Shown here: positions 40,601 to 49,533 of the stretch, piece by piece
Position numbering within the stretch: the first letter of the stretch is position 1
Layout: every line of letters begins with the position of its first letter
Assembly: GCA_009693575.1 (NCBI GenBank)
Contig: SHWZ01000005.1
Coordinates: forward strand, 19,082 to 83,081
Reading direction: 5' to 3'
Length of the DNA stretch: 64,000 nucleotides
DNA from: Flavobacteriaceae bacterium
Lineage (GTDB): Bacteria > Bacteroidota > Bacteroidia > UKL13-3
Notes under the pieces: model-generated
The model's database searches: none
What the model was told of the DNA's origin: nothing
Seen by the model: the letters and a program-made list of their open reading frames with translations, nothing else
Translations under genes and position numbers: made by a program

Positions 40601-43600
40601 ATCGAATCCCCTTGTAAAAAACCTCCTTGGCAACCTAGGCTTTTCGCTGGGTAACAATAGCGATTCCATTACCCTGAAAGACTGGACGGGTAAGACTCTA
40701 CAAAAATTTGCATATAGTGACACCATGCCTTGGCCACAACTGACTGATGGCTGGGGTCGCACCCTCGAACACCTCAACGATTCTGCCTATCCTAACCTAC
40801 CCGAAAGTTGGTTCAACGGCTGTATTGGTGGCTCACCTGGGCAAAGATTTTCTCCATGCAATGAGGCAGTAGTTGTTTCTGAAATTAATTACAAATCGGA
40901 TAGCAAGAATGATGCGGGAGACTGGGTGGAGTTGCACAACAGTACCAGCAGTGCAATCAATTTAGGGGGTTGGAAGTTCTATGACAACGATGACAACGCT
41001 GTCTATACAATTCCAAAAAACACTACTATTGCGGCCAGTGGATATTTGGTTCTTGCTAGCAGTATCAGCAAGTTTCAAAATATATATCCAAACGTGGGCA
41101 ATGCAGTTGGCTCATTCAGTTTCGGGCTGAACGCCAGTGGCGAAGTATTGCGACTCTTTGATAGCATGGGTAACCTCCAGTTCAACATGCGTTATGACCG
41201 CAAACAACCTCAATGGCCCTACAAACCAGACGGGTTAGGATATACTTTGGAAATAAAGGATTCTACATTGGATTATTCATCAGGTGAAAGTTGGACAAGT
41301 GGGTGCTATCTTGGTTCTCCAGGCAATGCAAGAAACTTTTGCAAAGAAGATTTAACCATTTCAGAAATTAACCCAAATATGGAAACTTCGCTTGATAAGG
41401 GCGACTATTTGGAATTATATAATTTCGGGACACATGATTTACAACTTGGTGGCTGGCTTTTGAAAACAAGAACCCAAAACTGGATTTTTCCCAAAGGTAC
41501 AGAAATAAAAAATGGGAGACGTCTTCTACTTTGTGGTATCGATAGCAATCTTTCTTCTTGGAATCACTTGGCTTTGCAAGGGTTTTATTTGGATAATACT
41601 TCGGATTCCATACTGCTTACGGACGAAAATGGCAATGTGGTTCTAGCCGCCAATTATGATCAAGTTTCAGGGTATCCCGAGATGGTTTTTGGCAAAGGTT
41701 TTACCTTTGAGTTAAAGACCGATACCGCCAATCTCCTTAATCCCTTTTCATGGTTTGCGGGTTGCTTGGGAGGTAGCCCAGGAGTAGCCTACAAACCGTG
41801 TGCTTCTAATATTTTAGTGTCTGAAATTAACTATAGTTCCGCCCCTGAAATAGATGCAGGCGATTGGCTGGAATTATATAATTCAACGGCCAATGCAATT
41901 TCGCTGAGCAGCTGGAGTCTAACAACTAAACAAATCAATTCCAAACTAAGTACGATAAATATACAATCTTCTTCTCGTTTAGTATTAGCAGCCGATTCCA
42001 TCAAATTCAGCAAACAGTTTCCAGCGGTTCGCAATGTGGTTTTTTATTCAAGCATAAACCTAGACAGCTACACTGATTATATAAAGCTATACGATAGTGC
42101 AGGCACTTTGAAACTTAGTCTAGGCTATCATTCTACAACACCCTGGGATGTGTATGCCGCCAGTAATGGATATACTTTGGAGCTAAAAAATGGCCTCATT
42201 AATCCAACGAATTTTTCTGAGCCTGTATCGTGGCAGCATGGGTGCTTGGGAGGTAGCCCCGGAGATAGCACCGGTAGTTGTGTGGCCGAAATTTCTGTTT
42301 CTGAGCTTAGCCTAAAACCTGACACTTTGCTCAATAGTGGCAAATGGATTGAGCTTCACAATTTTGGAAATAAACCGCAAAACCTGTTAGGCTTCTCAGT
42401 TTTTGTAAGTGGTAATAGTTATGTTTTCAAACAAAATAATTGGCTCCACCCCAATGGCTATTTGCCTTTAGCTATGGATTCTTCATTATTTAACAAGGCC
42501 TATAAAATACGTTCCACTGGCCAAATTAATCTGGATTCAATAGCCACAAATGCGAGTATTCTATTGGCTGATGAAAAAGGCAGAAACATTTACAAATCAG
42601 GATATGTCTTATCAAACAGCTTACTCGGATATGGACCTACCTTGGAAAGCCGGAATGATACCGGAGCGACTACCTCCAATTGGTTCCTCGGATGTCCGGG
42701 TGGCTCTCCAGGTGCTGCATTTTCATTATGTTCCTTCAATCCCTTGATTGCTGAAATAAATACAAACCCAGACCCAAAGCTCGATGATGGTCAGTGGCTT
42801 GAAATATGGAATAAAGATAGCATAACAACACTTGACCTTAGTGGATGGGCTGTTGGTGGAGACGCAGCTGCTTTGGCATTTACCCTTCCGTCCAAAATCA
42901 TCCTGAAACCTAATGCTCGTTTGGTACTTTGTTCGGATACTTTGAAGTTCAAAGCGGTTCATCCTTTTAGCAAAAACTATATTGGAAACATAAGCTTCAA
43001 ATTGGACAGCACGGGCGTTTTAAGACTTTGGAGCCAACAAGTCCAGCCAGAGCTCGTGTTATTTTATCACAACATTTACCAACAGCCCGGCTATTCATTG
43101 GAATTGCTAAAAGTAGATAACCAGCTAGAAGGATTTTCAAATACCGCAGCATGGCAAAAGGGCTGTTATACTGGTTCGCCCACTTTGCCCTATGAGTCTT
43201 GTAACACATCTATCTGGGTCTCGGAAATAAACTACCACAGCAGCTTGGCCAATGATGCTGGCGATTGGCTTGAACTATGGAACAAAACTGCTTTACCATT
43301 TTTAATGAATGGTTGGAATATCCTGAATGAGTCTGGGAAGCGTATTGCGTTGGGCAATCTCACTGTCCCTGAAGATTCTTTCTGGGTGATAGCCTCAGAC
43401 TCTGTCAAATTTGCTAAGCAACACCCAGCTGTAAGCAACGAAACATTCGAATCTTTCTCCTTGACTAATACCGATCGCCTTCGCTTATACAGTGGGGATG
43501 GCCGTCTTCATTGGATGCAAAAATGGAGTAACATCTCCCCATGGAACGACTCGGCCGATGGACTGGGCTATACGCTGGAATTAAACTTGAAAGCGTCTGA

Positions 43601-43922
43601 CCCTACTCAGCCGCAAAGCTGGTTCATTGGCTGCTTTGGTGGTTCGCCGAACAAGAGGTTTCAATCGTGCGTAAAATCTGGAATAAGTCAGGGGCAAATT
43701 AACAATAACGAATTGCGAATTTATCCAAACCCAGCCAAAAACGAAATCACCATTGATTGTTTAGATTTATTCAGACAAACGCTTACTATTGTGGATATGC
43801 TAGGTAGAACCACATATGAAACCTCATTTCAGGGCAAAACAATTTTGCCAGTGGCTGATTGGTCCAGGGGCATATATATAATCAACATTGGTAGTTCAAG
43901 GGTGAAGTTGGTGATTGATTAA
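37608..43922 (+). CDS. Giant secreted CotH kinase-like / lamin-tail-domain protein with T9SS type A sorting domain (2104 aa)
   Basis: GTG start, signal peptide, N-terminal lamin-tail motif (VINELQGMNLGNILDEDGQPSNWVELYN), CotH-like region (VISISADSSDIWDYYKGIYVYG, LSIHGNWSKGFPQRSFRIETR, GVYQIREKQDQDYLKAIHG), seven tandem LTD-like repeats, C-terminal IYPNPAKNEITID...GIYIINIGSSRVKLVID. Confidence 0.9.
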   Translation: MNNTFLSLFLFWLAMSIGNKNQAQVVINELQGMNLGNILDEDGQPSNWVELYNSDSFDVNLQGYFLSNKNDKQQRWPLPPIILQSGKHLLIFTSGKDRSYFIDHWETPVWYNDMWKYRVPAANMANWNQPNFNDALWANGKGGIGFGDGDDSTNVGTCTSLYLRKKFDVTDTAQVLKMLFALDYDDGYVAYLNGQEIARNGLGGNPPNWNDLASINHEAVIYTGGQPDTVSVLSNVFKGLLKPTGNLLAIEIHNNTGNSTDMSAIPFLSLAITDSGQWYPSHNLSWIPSSGKNYFHTNFTTKRNTTVYLSDASGKILDEKSTGYLDSGLVAARIPDGKNWCISATETPDSSNNGQKCIAGYAPTPSFNLKAGFYNSNQSLALSSPNNKCIIRFTTNCKEPDSSSKLFTGSIILQKSTVVKARCFDTSGSMLPSKVVTNSYFIKESVDLPVISISADSSDIWDYYKGIYVYGPNADSVNFPYFGSNFWQNWEKPCHVEYFKPSKKGNQLFELDAGLSIHGNWSKGFPQRSFRIETRNMYDSSKINYPLWDVRGYSEIENFNIRNAGIDWMNCHLRDDVMQQNVLNTHNDIMASQPCVVFLNGLYWGVYQIREKQDQDYLKAIHGIDPANVDILKWNNSVERGDGTDWTNLYSFISSSDMTQANSYDSLTKLVDIENYADYFASETYYVNNDWLGDWTNNIKFWKEKKQGRKWRYIMWDTDFGLGLSSSPDYDKLYALRYPNSWNWHSVMFDTIITNSNFRKYFVNRYADLINTVFLPSHLKTTLKEFVDTMDDEMLRSYKRWTAQTDLTNWQNNLTNMRNFIDARPAYARNFIQSNFNLGGQVTLTLDVQPAGAGKIHISTITPTKYPWNGVYFNGVPVMITAIANPGYTFSHYAIGAATDSSQSVLKNYTSSTTIKAYFTGGKMALKLAVSEINYNSPDTIDPGNWVELHNYGNYPLDISEYTLHTQGDFRKFSIPLGTVIPTNSYLVLCEDSVKFKQSNPLVKNLLGNLGFSLGNNSDSITLKDWTGKTLQKFAYSDTMPWPQLTDGWGRTLEHLNDSAYPNLPESWFNGCIGGSPGQRFSPCNEAVVVSEINYKSDSKNDAGDWVELHNSTSSAINLGGWKFYDNDDNAVYTIPKNTTIAASGYLVLASSISKFQNIYPNVGNAVGSFSFGLNASGEVLRLFDSMGNLQFNMRYDRKQPQWPYKPDGLGYTLEIKDSTLDYSSGESWTSGCYLGSPGNARNFCKEDLTISEINPNMETSLDKGDYLELYNFGTHDLQLGGWLLKTRTQNWIFPKGTEIKNGRRLLLCGIDSNLSSWNHLALQGFYLDNTSDSILLTDENGNVVLAANYDQVSGYPEMVFGKGFTFELKTDTANLLNPFSWFAGCLGGSPGVAYKPCASNILVSEINYSSAPEIDAGDWLELYNSTANAISLSSWSLTTKQINSKLSTINIQSSSRLVLAADSIKFSKQFPAVRNVVFYSSINLDSYTDYIKLYDSAGTLKLSLGYHSTTPWDVYAASNGYTLELKNGLINPTNFSEPVSWQHGCLGGSPGDSTGSCVAEISVSELSLKPDTLLNSGKWIELHNFGNKPQNLLGFSVFVSGNSYVFKQNNWLHPNGYLPLAMDSSLFNKAYKIRSTGQINLDSIATNASILLADEKGRNIYKSGYVLSNSLLGYGPTLESRNDTGATTSNWFLGCPGGSPGAAFSLCSFNPLIAEINTNPDPKLDDGQWLEIWNKDSITTLDLSGWAVGGDAAALAFTLPSKIILKPNARLVLCSDTLKFKAVHPFSKNYIGNISFKLDSTGVLRLWSQQVQPELVLFYHNIYQQPGYSLELLKVDNQLEGFSNTAAWQKGCYTGSPTLPYESCNTSIWVSEINYHSSLANDAGDWLELWNKTALPFLMNGWNILNESGKRIALGNLTVPEDSFWVIASDSVKFAKQHPAVSNETFESFSLTNTDRLRLYSGDGRLHWMQKWSNISPWNDSADGLGYTLELNLKASDPTQPQSWFIGCFGGSPNKRFQSCVKSGISQGQINNNELRIYPNPAKNEITIDCLDLFRQTLTIVDMLGRTTYETSFQGKTILPVADWSRGIYIINIGSSRVKLVID
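40390..43670 (+). repeat. Seven tandem lamin-tail-like domain repeats (about 450-485 nt each) within the giant CDS
   Basis: Repeats begin SEINYNSPD..GNWVELHN, SEINYKSDS..GDWVELHN, SEINPNMET..GDYLELYN, SEINYSSAP..GDWLELYN, SELSLKPDT..GKWIELHN, AEINTNPDP..GQWLEIWN, SEINYHSSL..GDWLELWN; each ends near sW..GC.gGSPg. Confidence 0.85.
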
Positions 43923-44043
43923 CTACTAAAAGTTAGCCCTTTGCCATGCTCACAAAAATGGGCAACTTGCGAAAGCCAGTGTTCACATCAGCAAAAACTT
44001 CCTTCGAGTGTATCAGCCTCAGCCCCATATTTGTGCCGTCATT

Positions 44044-45015
44044 ATGGCTCCTGAAAAAATAGAAGTAAGTCAGCAACAAGTGTCTTCAATGGTGAAGCTG
44101 TTGGACGACAACGACCAAGAGGTGAGCCGCCATGTAGAAGACAAGTTGTTGAGCTACGGGGCAAGTGTGGTGCAGCTGCTGCAAACCGAATGGGAAACTA
44201 GCTTTGAGGCTATCATTCAACAGAAGCTGGAAAATTTGATAGCCAAAATACAATTTGATGATGTAAAAAAATGCCTGACTGCTTGGGCTGCCAACAGTGA
44301 AGAAGACCTGCTGGAAGGTGTATGTGTTATTGCCCGTTACAAATATCCAGATCTCGACAAGCAGGAGATTAGCAATATGTTGGATAAGATTAGGTTGGAT
44401 ATTTGGCTTGAGTTACACTACCAACTGTCTTCGCTTGAAAAGGTCAAGATAATAAACCATGTGCTTTTCAACTTGTATGGCTTCAATGCCAATGTGAACC
44501 ACTATCACTCACCACAAAATTCTTACATAAACAATGTGTTGGAGAGTCGGAAGGGAAATCCGATTTCGCTCTCAGTGGTGTACCAATTGGTGGCTCAGCG
44601 GCTCAATATTCCTATTTATGGCGTGAACCTGCCCCAACATTTTGTGCTAGCCTACTGTAATGATAGTGGGCTGGAAACTCTTGACCATTTCAAAGACCCG
44701 ATTGATTTGAACAACTTTAACAAAGGTCGCATCCTTTTTTACATCAATGCCTTCAACCGAGGAGCGGTGCTATCACTCGCGAATATTGAGCAGTTTGTAA
44801 AACAACTGAACCTGCCTCACGATCCACATTATTTTGCCCCTTGCACCAATTTGAATATAGCCAAGCGGATGCTACGAAATCTGCAACATGCCTATGCTCA
44901 TCATAACGACCCCAACCGCGAAAGGGATGTGCGTGAGATGCTGGCCATACTTGGCGAAGTGCAGGTAGAACAAGAGCCGGGCCTTGATGCGAGTGATGGG
45001 GAGGAAGAGGATTAA
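44044..45015 (+). CDS. Transglutaminase-like / SirB1 family protein
   Basis: VCVIARYKYPDLD, INHVLFNLYGFNANVNHYHSPQNSYINNVLESRKGNPISLSVVYQLVAQRLNIPIYGVNLPQHFVLAY. Confidence 0.88.
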   Translation: MAPEKIEVSQQQVSSMVKLLDDNDQEVSRHVEDKLLSYGASVVQLLQTEWETSFEAIIQQKLENLIAKIQFDDVKKCLTAWAANSEEDLLEGVCVIARYKYPDLDKQEISNMLDKIRLDIWLELHYQLSSLEKVKIINHVLFNLYGFNANVNHYHSPQNSYINNVLESRKGNPISLSVVYQLVAQRLNIPIYGVNLPQHFVLAYCNDSGLETLDHFKDPIDLNNFNKGRILFYINAFNRGAVLSLANIEQFVKQLNLPHDPHYFAPCTNLNIAKRMLRNLQHAYAHHNDPNRERDVREMLAILGEVQVEQEPGLDASDGEEED

Positions 45016-45018
45016 CAT

Positions 45019-45052
45019 AAAAAACCCCGCCGAATTATTTTACGGCAGGGCT
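45019..45052 (+). terminator. Probable hairpin terminator between convergent genes
   Basis: aaaaccccgccgaattattttacggcagggcttt: imperfect GC-rich inverted repeat right after the SirB1-like stop. Confidence 0.55.
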
Positions 45053-45081
45053 TTGGGTGTGTATCAGCTATAGTGAATTTT

Positions 45082-45402
45082 TTAGGCTATGCTAGGTATC
45101 ATGCCCGGGCGGTATTGCGTTCGCAGTATGTCCAACTGCATTAGTATGCGGTTGTTTAGTTCTATCAGCATCTTCACCTGGTTTCGCACCAGTGGGCGGT
45201 CTTGCTTTATTTTTGGTAGAAATTGTATGAGGTTGGAAAATGTGCAAGACAGTATGTTTTGCCGCTTTTCGAACATTGGAAGCTCCAACTCGAAGGTTCT
45301 GCTTTGGGGGTTTAGGTTTGAAAGCCCCGCCTCTACTTCCATCATCCGCGACTGCAGGCCGCTAAGTTCTTTGTTGTAATTTTCTAAGTTAATATGTTTC
45401 AT
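45082..45402 (-). CDS. Hypothetical coiled-coil protein
   Basis: 106-aa ORF in its own intergenic slot, helix-rich (MKHINLENYNKELSGLQSRMMEVEAGL...). Confidence 0.6.
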   Translation of the reverse strand: MKHINLENYNKELSGLQSRMMEVEAGLSNLNPQSRTFELELPMFEKRQNILSCTFSNLIQFLPKIKQDRPLVRNQVKMLIELNNRILMQLDILRTQYRPGMIPSIA

Positions 45403-45604
45403 TACTGTGTGTTATTTGATATTGCAAGATTCGGCCATAAATCTTTCGCAATGTTTCAAATTTCTTGTAAAATGTTACATATCGTCAACGAATGGTAAAA
45501 TATCTGCCATTTATCGTGGCAGTTTTTTTAGAAATAATTTTTCTTAGCCCCGCAATAAATTCCTACTATTGTGGTTAGTTAATTCCTACTAACCTAAAAA
45601 TCAA

Positions 45605-46174
45605 ATGAAAACCACAATCACTCTTTGGCTAATTAGCCAAATGGCTACTGCCCAATTTGGAACTTATCATGTGTGGGACTAAGTAAACCAAAGTGCGGTG
45701 CATCGACAGCAGAACGATTCCAAGCAAAAACCTTGGATTGACAGCACTCGCAATAGCAAAGTGTACAAGTATATGTCGGTTTCATTCAAACTGGGCAAAG
45801 GCGGGAAGATGAAAATGACTGACTCAACTATTTCGACCAAAAACAGCCACGGTTACTACGATCACACCATCAGCTACAACAGCAAGGGTAGGTTGTTTTG
45901 GGAGAAAACCATAGGGAGGAATGAAAAAGGAAGGATGCTATGTTACCAACAAACGTATTACCAGAAAAAGAAAAAATCGCGAACCTCGGCTTACTTATCA
46001 GAACAAGCTGCGGTAGGATATTTTGGAAAAAGGGGGTTCGTTGGGGAAGCAATGGGGGGGTATAACACATATAGGCTTTTTGGCAAAAACCTTTTAACCG
46101 AAACGGATGTTAAATATTATAGGAAAAACAATAAACTACATAAAAGATGGAAAAATTACCACCGAACAACTTGA
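45605..46174 (+). pseudogene. Secreted protein interrupted by an in-frame TAA (45680-45682)
   Basis: MKTTITLWLISQMATAQFGTYHVWD*VNQSAVHRQQNDSKQKPWIDSTRNSKVYKYMSVSFKLG... stays in one frame either side of the stop. Confidence 0.65.
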
Positions 46175-46244
46175 ACACTGGCTCGCCAGAAAACCAACTG
46201 ATGCTACACAACTTGAAAGACTTATTGGAAATAACAGACTTGAG

Positions 46245-46307
46245 GCAGAGCATGGAAGAATCATCGCAGAGCATGGAAGAGTCGTTGCAGAGCATGAGAG
46301 AGTCGTT
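46245..46307 (+). repeat. Three tandem 21-nt repeats (gcagagcatggaagaatcatc-like)
   Basis: 46245-46265, 46266-46286, 46287-46307; encode heptads AEHGRxx in one frame and QSMEESx in another. Confidence 0.9.
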
Positions 46308-46429
46308 GCAGATACTTCAGGAAGAATTAGCACGGCGAAAATTGCTGAATCTCTAAAGCGATTAGATGAACTTATAGCTCCGATGGACTGCTGACCGATG
46401 CCACCACGTTCAATGGCGATAGCAGCAAG

Positions 46430-46786
46430 ATGATTGACCGTTACATGCTGGCCAATATTGTTGCCGGCAACAATATTGGCAGTATGCACTACGAAAAAAG
46501 CAAGCTGAGAAATAGAATGGTGTATGAGTATTATGACGATGGTGAAAAGAAAGCAACCAGGTACTTTACCCCCAAAAGAAAACTAAGCTATGTGACCAAC
46601 TACGAATGCAAAAGCGTGGGGGTGACTCAGCCACCAAAGCAAAAGGACACCACGACCGTATGTGTTCGCAGCGACAGAGATGAACTTGGTAGGAGAATGG
46701 AGGTGAGCGAATATGCCTATGGAGGCAAAATGACCAAGTTCATCAACTACTTTGATAGCCTAAGACCAAATGGTGGAGAACAATAG
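46430..46786 (+). CDS. Protein fragment with Y-x-G type repeats, probably a remnant
   Basis: Open frame also extends upstream (TYSSDGLLTDATTFNGDSSKMIDRYMLANIVAGNNIGS...) without a clear start. Confidence 0.45.
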   Translation: MIDRYMLANIVAGNNIGSMHYEKSKLRNRMVYEYYDDGEKKATRYFTPKRKLSYVTNYECKSVGVTQPPKQKDTTTVCVRSDRDELGRRMEVSEYAYGGKMTKFINYFDSLRPNGGEQ

Positions 46787-47002
46787 CTACAACCATAAAA
46801 ACGAAATACGAACCCGATGGAAAGTAATTAGGATTGATAAAAACCATACTCAGTATGTGGTGTACAAAAAGGGCGGGGGGGGAATTTATATATTAATGAT
46901 TTAATTGACCACGCTGACGGAAGCGGCTACACCTCTACTTTTCTTTCAAAAGGAGTAAAACCATTGAGCATTACAAAAGGCTATAATTTTAAGCGGGAGT
47001 AA
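46772..47002 (+). pseudogene. Frameshifted C-terminal fragment with a G8 tract
   Basis: VENNSYNHKNEIRTRWKVIRIDKNHTQYVVYKKGGGG then, with one extra G, NLYINDLIDHADGSGYTSTFLSKGVKPLSITKGYNFKRE*. Confidence 0.6.
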
Positions 47003-47009
47003 TTACAGG

Positions 47010-48284
47010 TCAATCCTGTTCGCCAGCCCAAGGCTGAACCCGTATCTCATCTATGCGTGTGCCGTCCATGCTCAGTATTTCAAATTCGTATTTGCCAGCG
47101 TGTATTTTTTGGCTTTGTTCGGGTACGCTTTCATGCACTGAGTAGATGTAGCCGCCCAAGGTTTCGTATTCCCCATCGGGTAGTTTTAGGTCGTAGCGTT
47201 GGTTTAAGTGGTCAATCTCGAGACGGGCTGAAAAGATAAAAATGTCATCGCCTTCTTCCTTTTCGGTGAGTTGTTCCTCGTCAAATTCATCTTTTATCTC
47301 TCCAAATATTTCTTCCAAAATATCCTCGATGGTGACAATGCCAGCCGTTCCGCCAAACTCATCCACCACCGTAGCCATGCTTTTGCGGCTCGAGGTGAAT
47401 TTATCCAGAAGTTCACGGGCAGGCATACTTTCAGTAGCTACCACTATAGGTATTAGGCAGGAGCGTATATCTTTTGGCCTACTGAACATACTGGTTTGAT
47501 GCACGTAGCCAATAATGAGATCCACACTTTCTTCGTAAACCAAAACCTTGCTGTGGCCGCTTTCGGTAAAGGATTGAAACAGCACATCCATCGGGTCTTT
47601 GACTTCCACGGCTACTATTTCTGTGCGAGGTATCATGCAGTCTCGTACTTTTACATTTCCAAAGTCTAAGGCATTCAAAAACATCTCTGTATCCACTTCT
47701 GCATCCTCGGCAATATCGACAGGAGCACTCTCGCTCACATATTGGTCAAGGTCTAATTTGTTAAACACTGGTTTGCCTTCATTCCACTCCATTTTCAGTA
47801 TATCGTTTAGCAATCGCTTAGCAAGCCACATGATGAAATGCACCAACGGATAGAACAAGTAATAGAAAAACAGGAACGGCACAGCCAGCAGTTGGAGCAC
47901 CAAATCTGGATTGATTCGGAACAAAACTTTTGGCAAAAACTCAGCAGTGAACAAGATAAAAATGGTTGACACAAAAGATTCTACAAGCACTTTCAGTATT
48001 TCGCTATGATACAAGGCAGGTAATTGTAATTGTATCCATTCGTCTAGAATTCGGTTTTCGAAATAGATGGTATAGATAACTAGGCTAACACTGTTTCCAA
48101 CCAGTGTCGTGCTGATAAATTTGCTTGGGGCTTTCACAAAAGGCGAAAGCAGCTTTGCCGAAAAATTCCCCTGCTTTGTTAGCAATTCCAGCCGCAGCTT
48201 GTTGGCCGAAATAAAGGCAATCTCTATCCCCGAAAAGAAGGCACAGGCCAGCAGGGTAAGCAGTATGACGACGGGGTCGCTCAT
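47010..48284 (-). CDS. Hemolysin C/CNNM-type transporter-associated protein (DUF21 + CBS + CorC_HlyC)
   Basis: Hydrophobic N-terminal DUF21-like region, VRDCMIPRTEIVAVEV, VDEFGGTAGIVTIEDILEEIFGEIKDEFDEE. Confidence 0.9.
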   Translation of the reverse strand: MSDPVVILLTLLACAFFSGIEIAFISANKLRLELLTKQGNFSAKLLSPFVKAPSKFISTTLVGNSVSLVIYTIYFENRILDEWIQLQLPALYHSEILKVLVESFVSTIFILFTAEFLPKVLFRINPDLVLQLLAVPFLFFYYLFYPLVHFIMWLAKRLLNDILKMEWNEGKPVFNKLDLDQYVSESAPVDIAEDAEVDTEMFLNALDFGNVKVRDCMIPRTEIVAVEVKDPMDVLFQSFTESGHSKVLVYEESVDLIIGYVHQTSMFSRPKDIRSCLIPIVVATESMPARELLDKFTSSRKSMATVVDEFGGTAGIVTIEDILEEIFGEIKDEFDEEQLTEKEEGDDIFIFSARLEIDHLNQRYDLKLPDGEYETLGGYIYSVHESVPEQSQKIHAGKYEFEILSMDGTRIDEIRVQPWAGEQD

Positions 48285-48287
48285 GTA

Positions 48288-49421
48288 TTATTCAAAATAA
48301 TTTAAGGTACTGAAACCGCCTTCTTGCAGGTATTGGTCTTTCTTCACCCATTTCAAGTCCGCCAGCATCATATCGGCCACCAGCGATTGCAGGTGGTGCT
48401 TCGGGTTCCAACCCAATTGGGTGCGGGCTTTGGTAGCGTCTCCTATCAGTAAGTCCACTTCTGTTGGTCGGAAATAACGGGGGTCAACCGCCACAATTTC
48501 CTGCCCAGCTTTCAACGAGCAATTCAAGCCCATTGCTTGCAGTTTGTCGGTGTCCAAGCTTTCCACAAAGCCAACTTCTTTGTCACCTTCCCCTTTGAAG
48601 CCAACCACAATACCCGCCTCAGCAAAGGCCATTTTCACAAAATCCCTAACAGCGGTGGTTGTTCCGGTGGCTATCACATAGTCTTCTGGTTTGTCTTGCT
48701 GCAATATCAGCCACATGGCTTCTACATAATCTTTGGCATGTCCCCAATCCCTCTTGGCTCCAAGGTTTCCAAGGTATACCTTGTCTTGCAAGCCCATTGC
48801 TATGCGGCTGGCCGCTCTGGTTATTTTCCGGGTCACAAACGTTTCGCCACGTACAGGGCTTTCGTGGTTGAACAAGATACCGTTGCAGGCATACATGCCA
48901 TAGGCTTCGCGGTAGTTCACCGTTATCCAATATGCATACATCTTAGCCACCGCATAGGGTGACCGAGGATAGAAGGGAGTCTTTTCGCTTTGGGGCACCT
49001 CCTGCACCAGTCCATACAATTCGGAGGTACTTGCTTGGTATATTCTAGTTTTGTCAGTAAGCCCGGCCAGCCTTACTGCTTCCAGTATCCGCAGCGTTCC
49101 TGTTCCGTCGGCGTTGGCTGTGTATTCAGGTGTCTCAAAGCTTACTTTCACATGGCTTTGTGCAGCCAGATTGTATATTTCGTCGGGTTTGGTTTCCTGT
49201 ACTATGCGTATTAGGTTCGTGCTGTCCGTCATGTCGCCAAAATGCAGTTTGAAATGCACTTCCCGCTCGTGTTGGTCGCGGTAGAGGTGGTCAATACGGT
49301 CGGTATTGAACAGCGAAGATCGGCGTTTGATGCCATGCACCATATATCCTTTGCGAAGCAGGAACTCGGCCAGGTAAGCTCCGTCTTGCCCGGTGATGCC
49401 AGTGATGAGGGCGGTTTTCAT
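48288..49421 (-). CDS. gmd: GDP-mannose 4,6-dehydratase
   Basis: [118 protein letters not shown]. Confidence 0.97.
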   Translation of the reverse strand: MKTALITGITGQDGAYLAEFLLRKGYMVHGIKRRSSLFNTDRIDHLYRDQHEREVHFKLHFGDMTDSTNLIRIVQETKPDEIYNLAAQSHVKVSFETPEYTANADGTGTLRILEAVRLAGLTDKTRIYQASTSELYGLVQEVPQSEKTPFYPRSPYAVAKMYAYWITVNYREAYGMYACNGILFNHESPVRGETFVTRKITRAASRIAMGLQDKVYLGNLGAKRDWGHAKDYVEAMWLILQQDKPEDYVIATGTTTAVRDFVKMAFAEAGIVVGFKGEGDKEVGFVESLDTDKLQAMGLNCSLKAGQEIVAVDPRYFRPTEVDLLIGDATKARTQLGWNPKHHLQSLVADMMLADLKWVKKDQYLQEGGFSTLNYFE

Positions 49422-49533
49422 TTGTTGGGTGTCCCCTTTTTTGTTTTGGTTAAAGATGCGAAATTAAGGCCGGTGTGTGTTTCTAGCTTGAAATCAGTTG
49501 ATGGGATTATTTTTGCCAAAAAATAATTCGACT

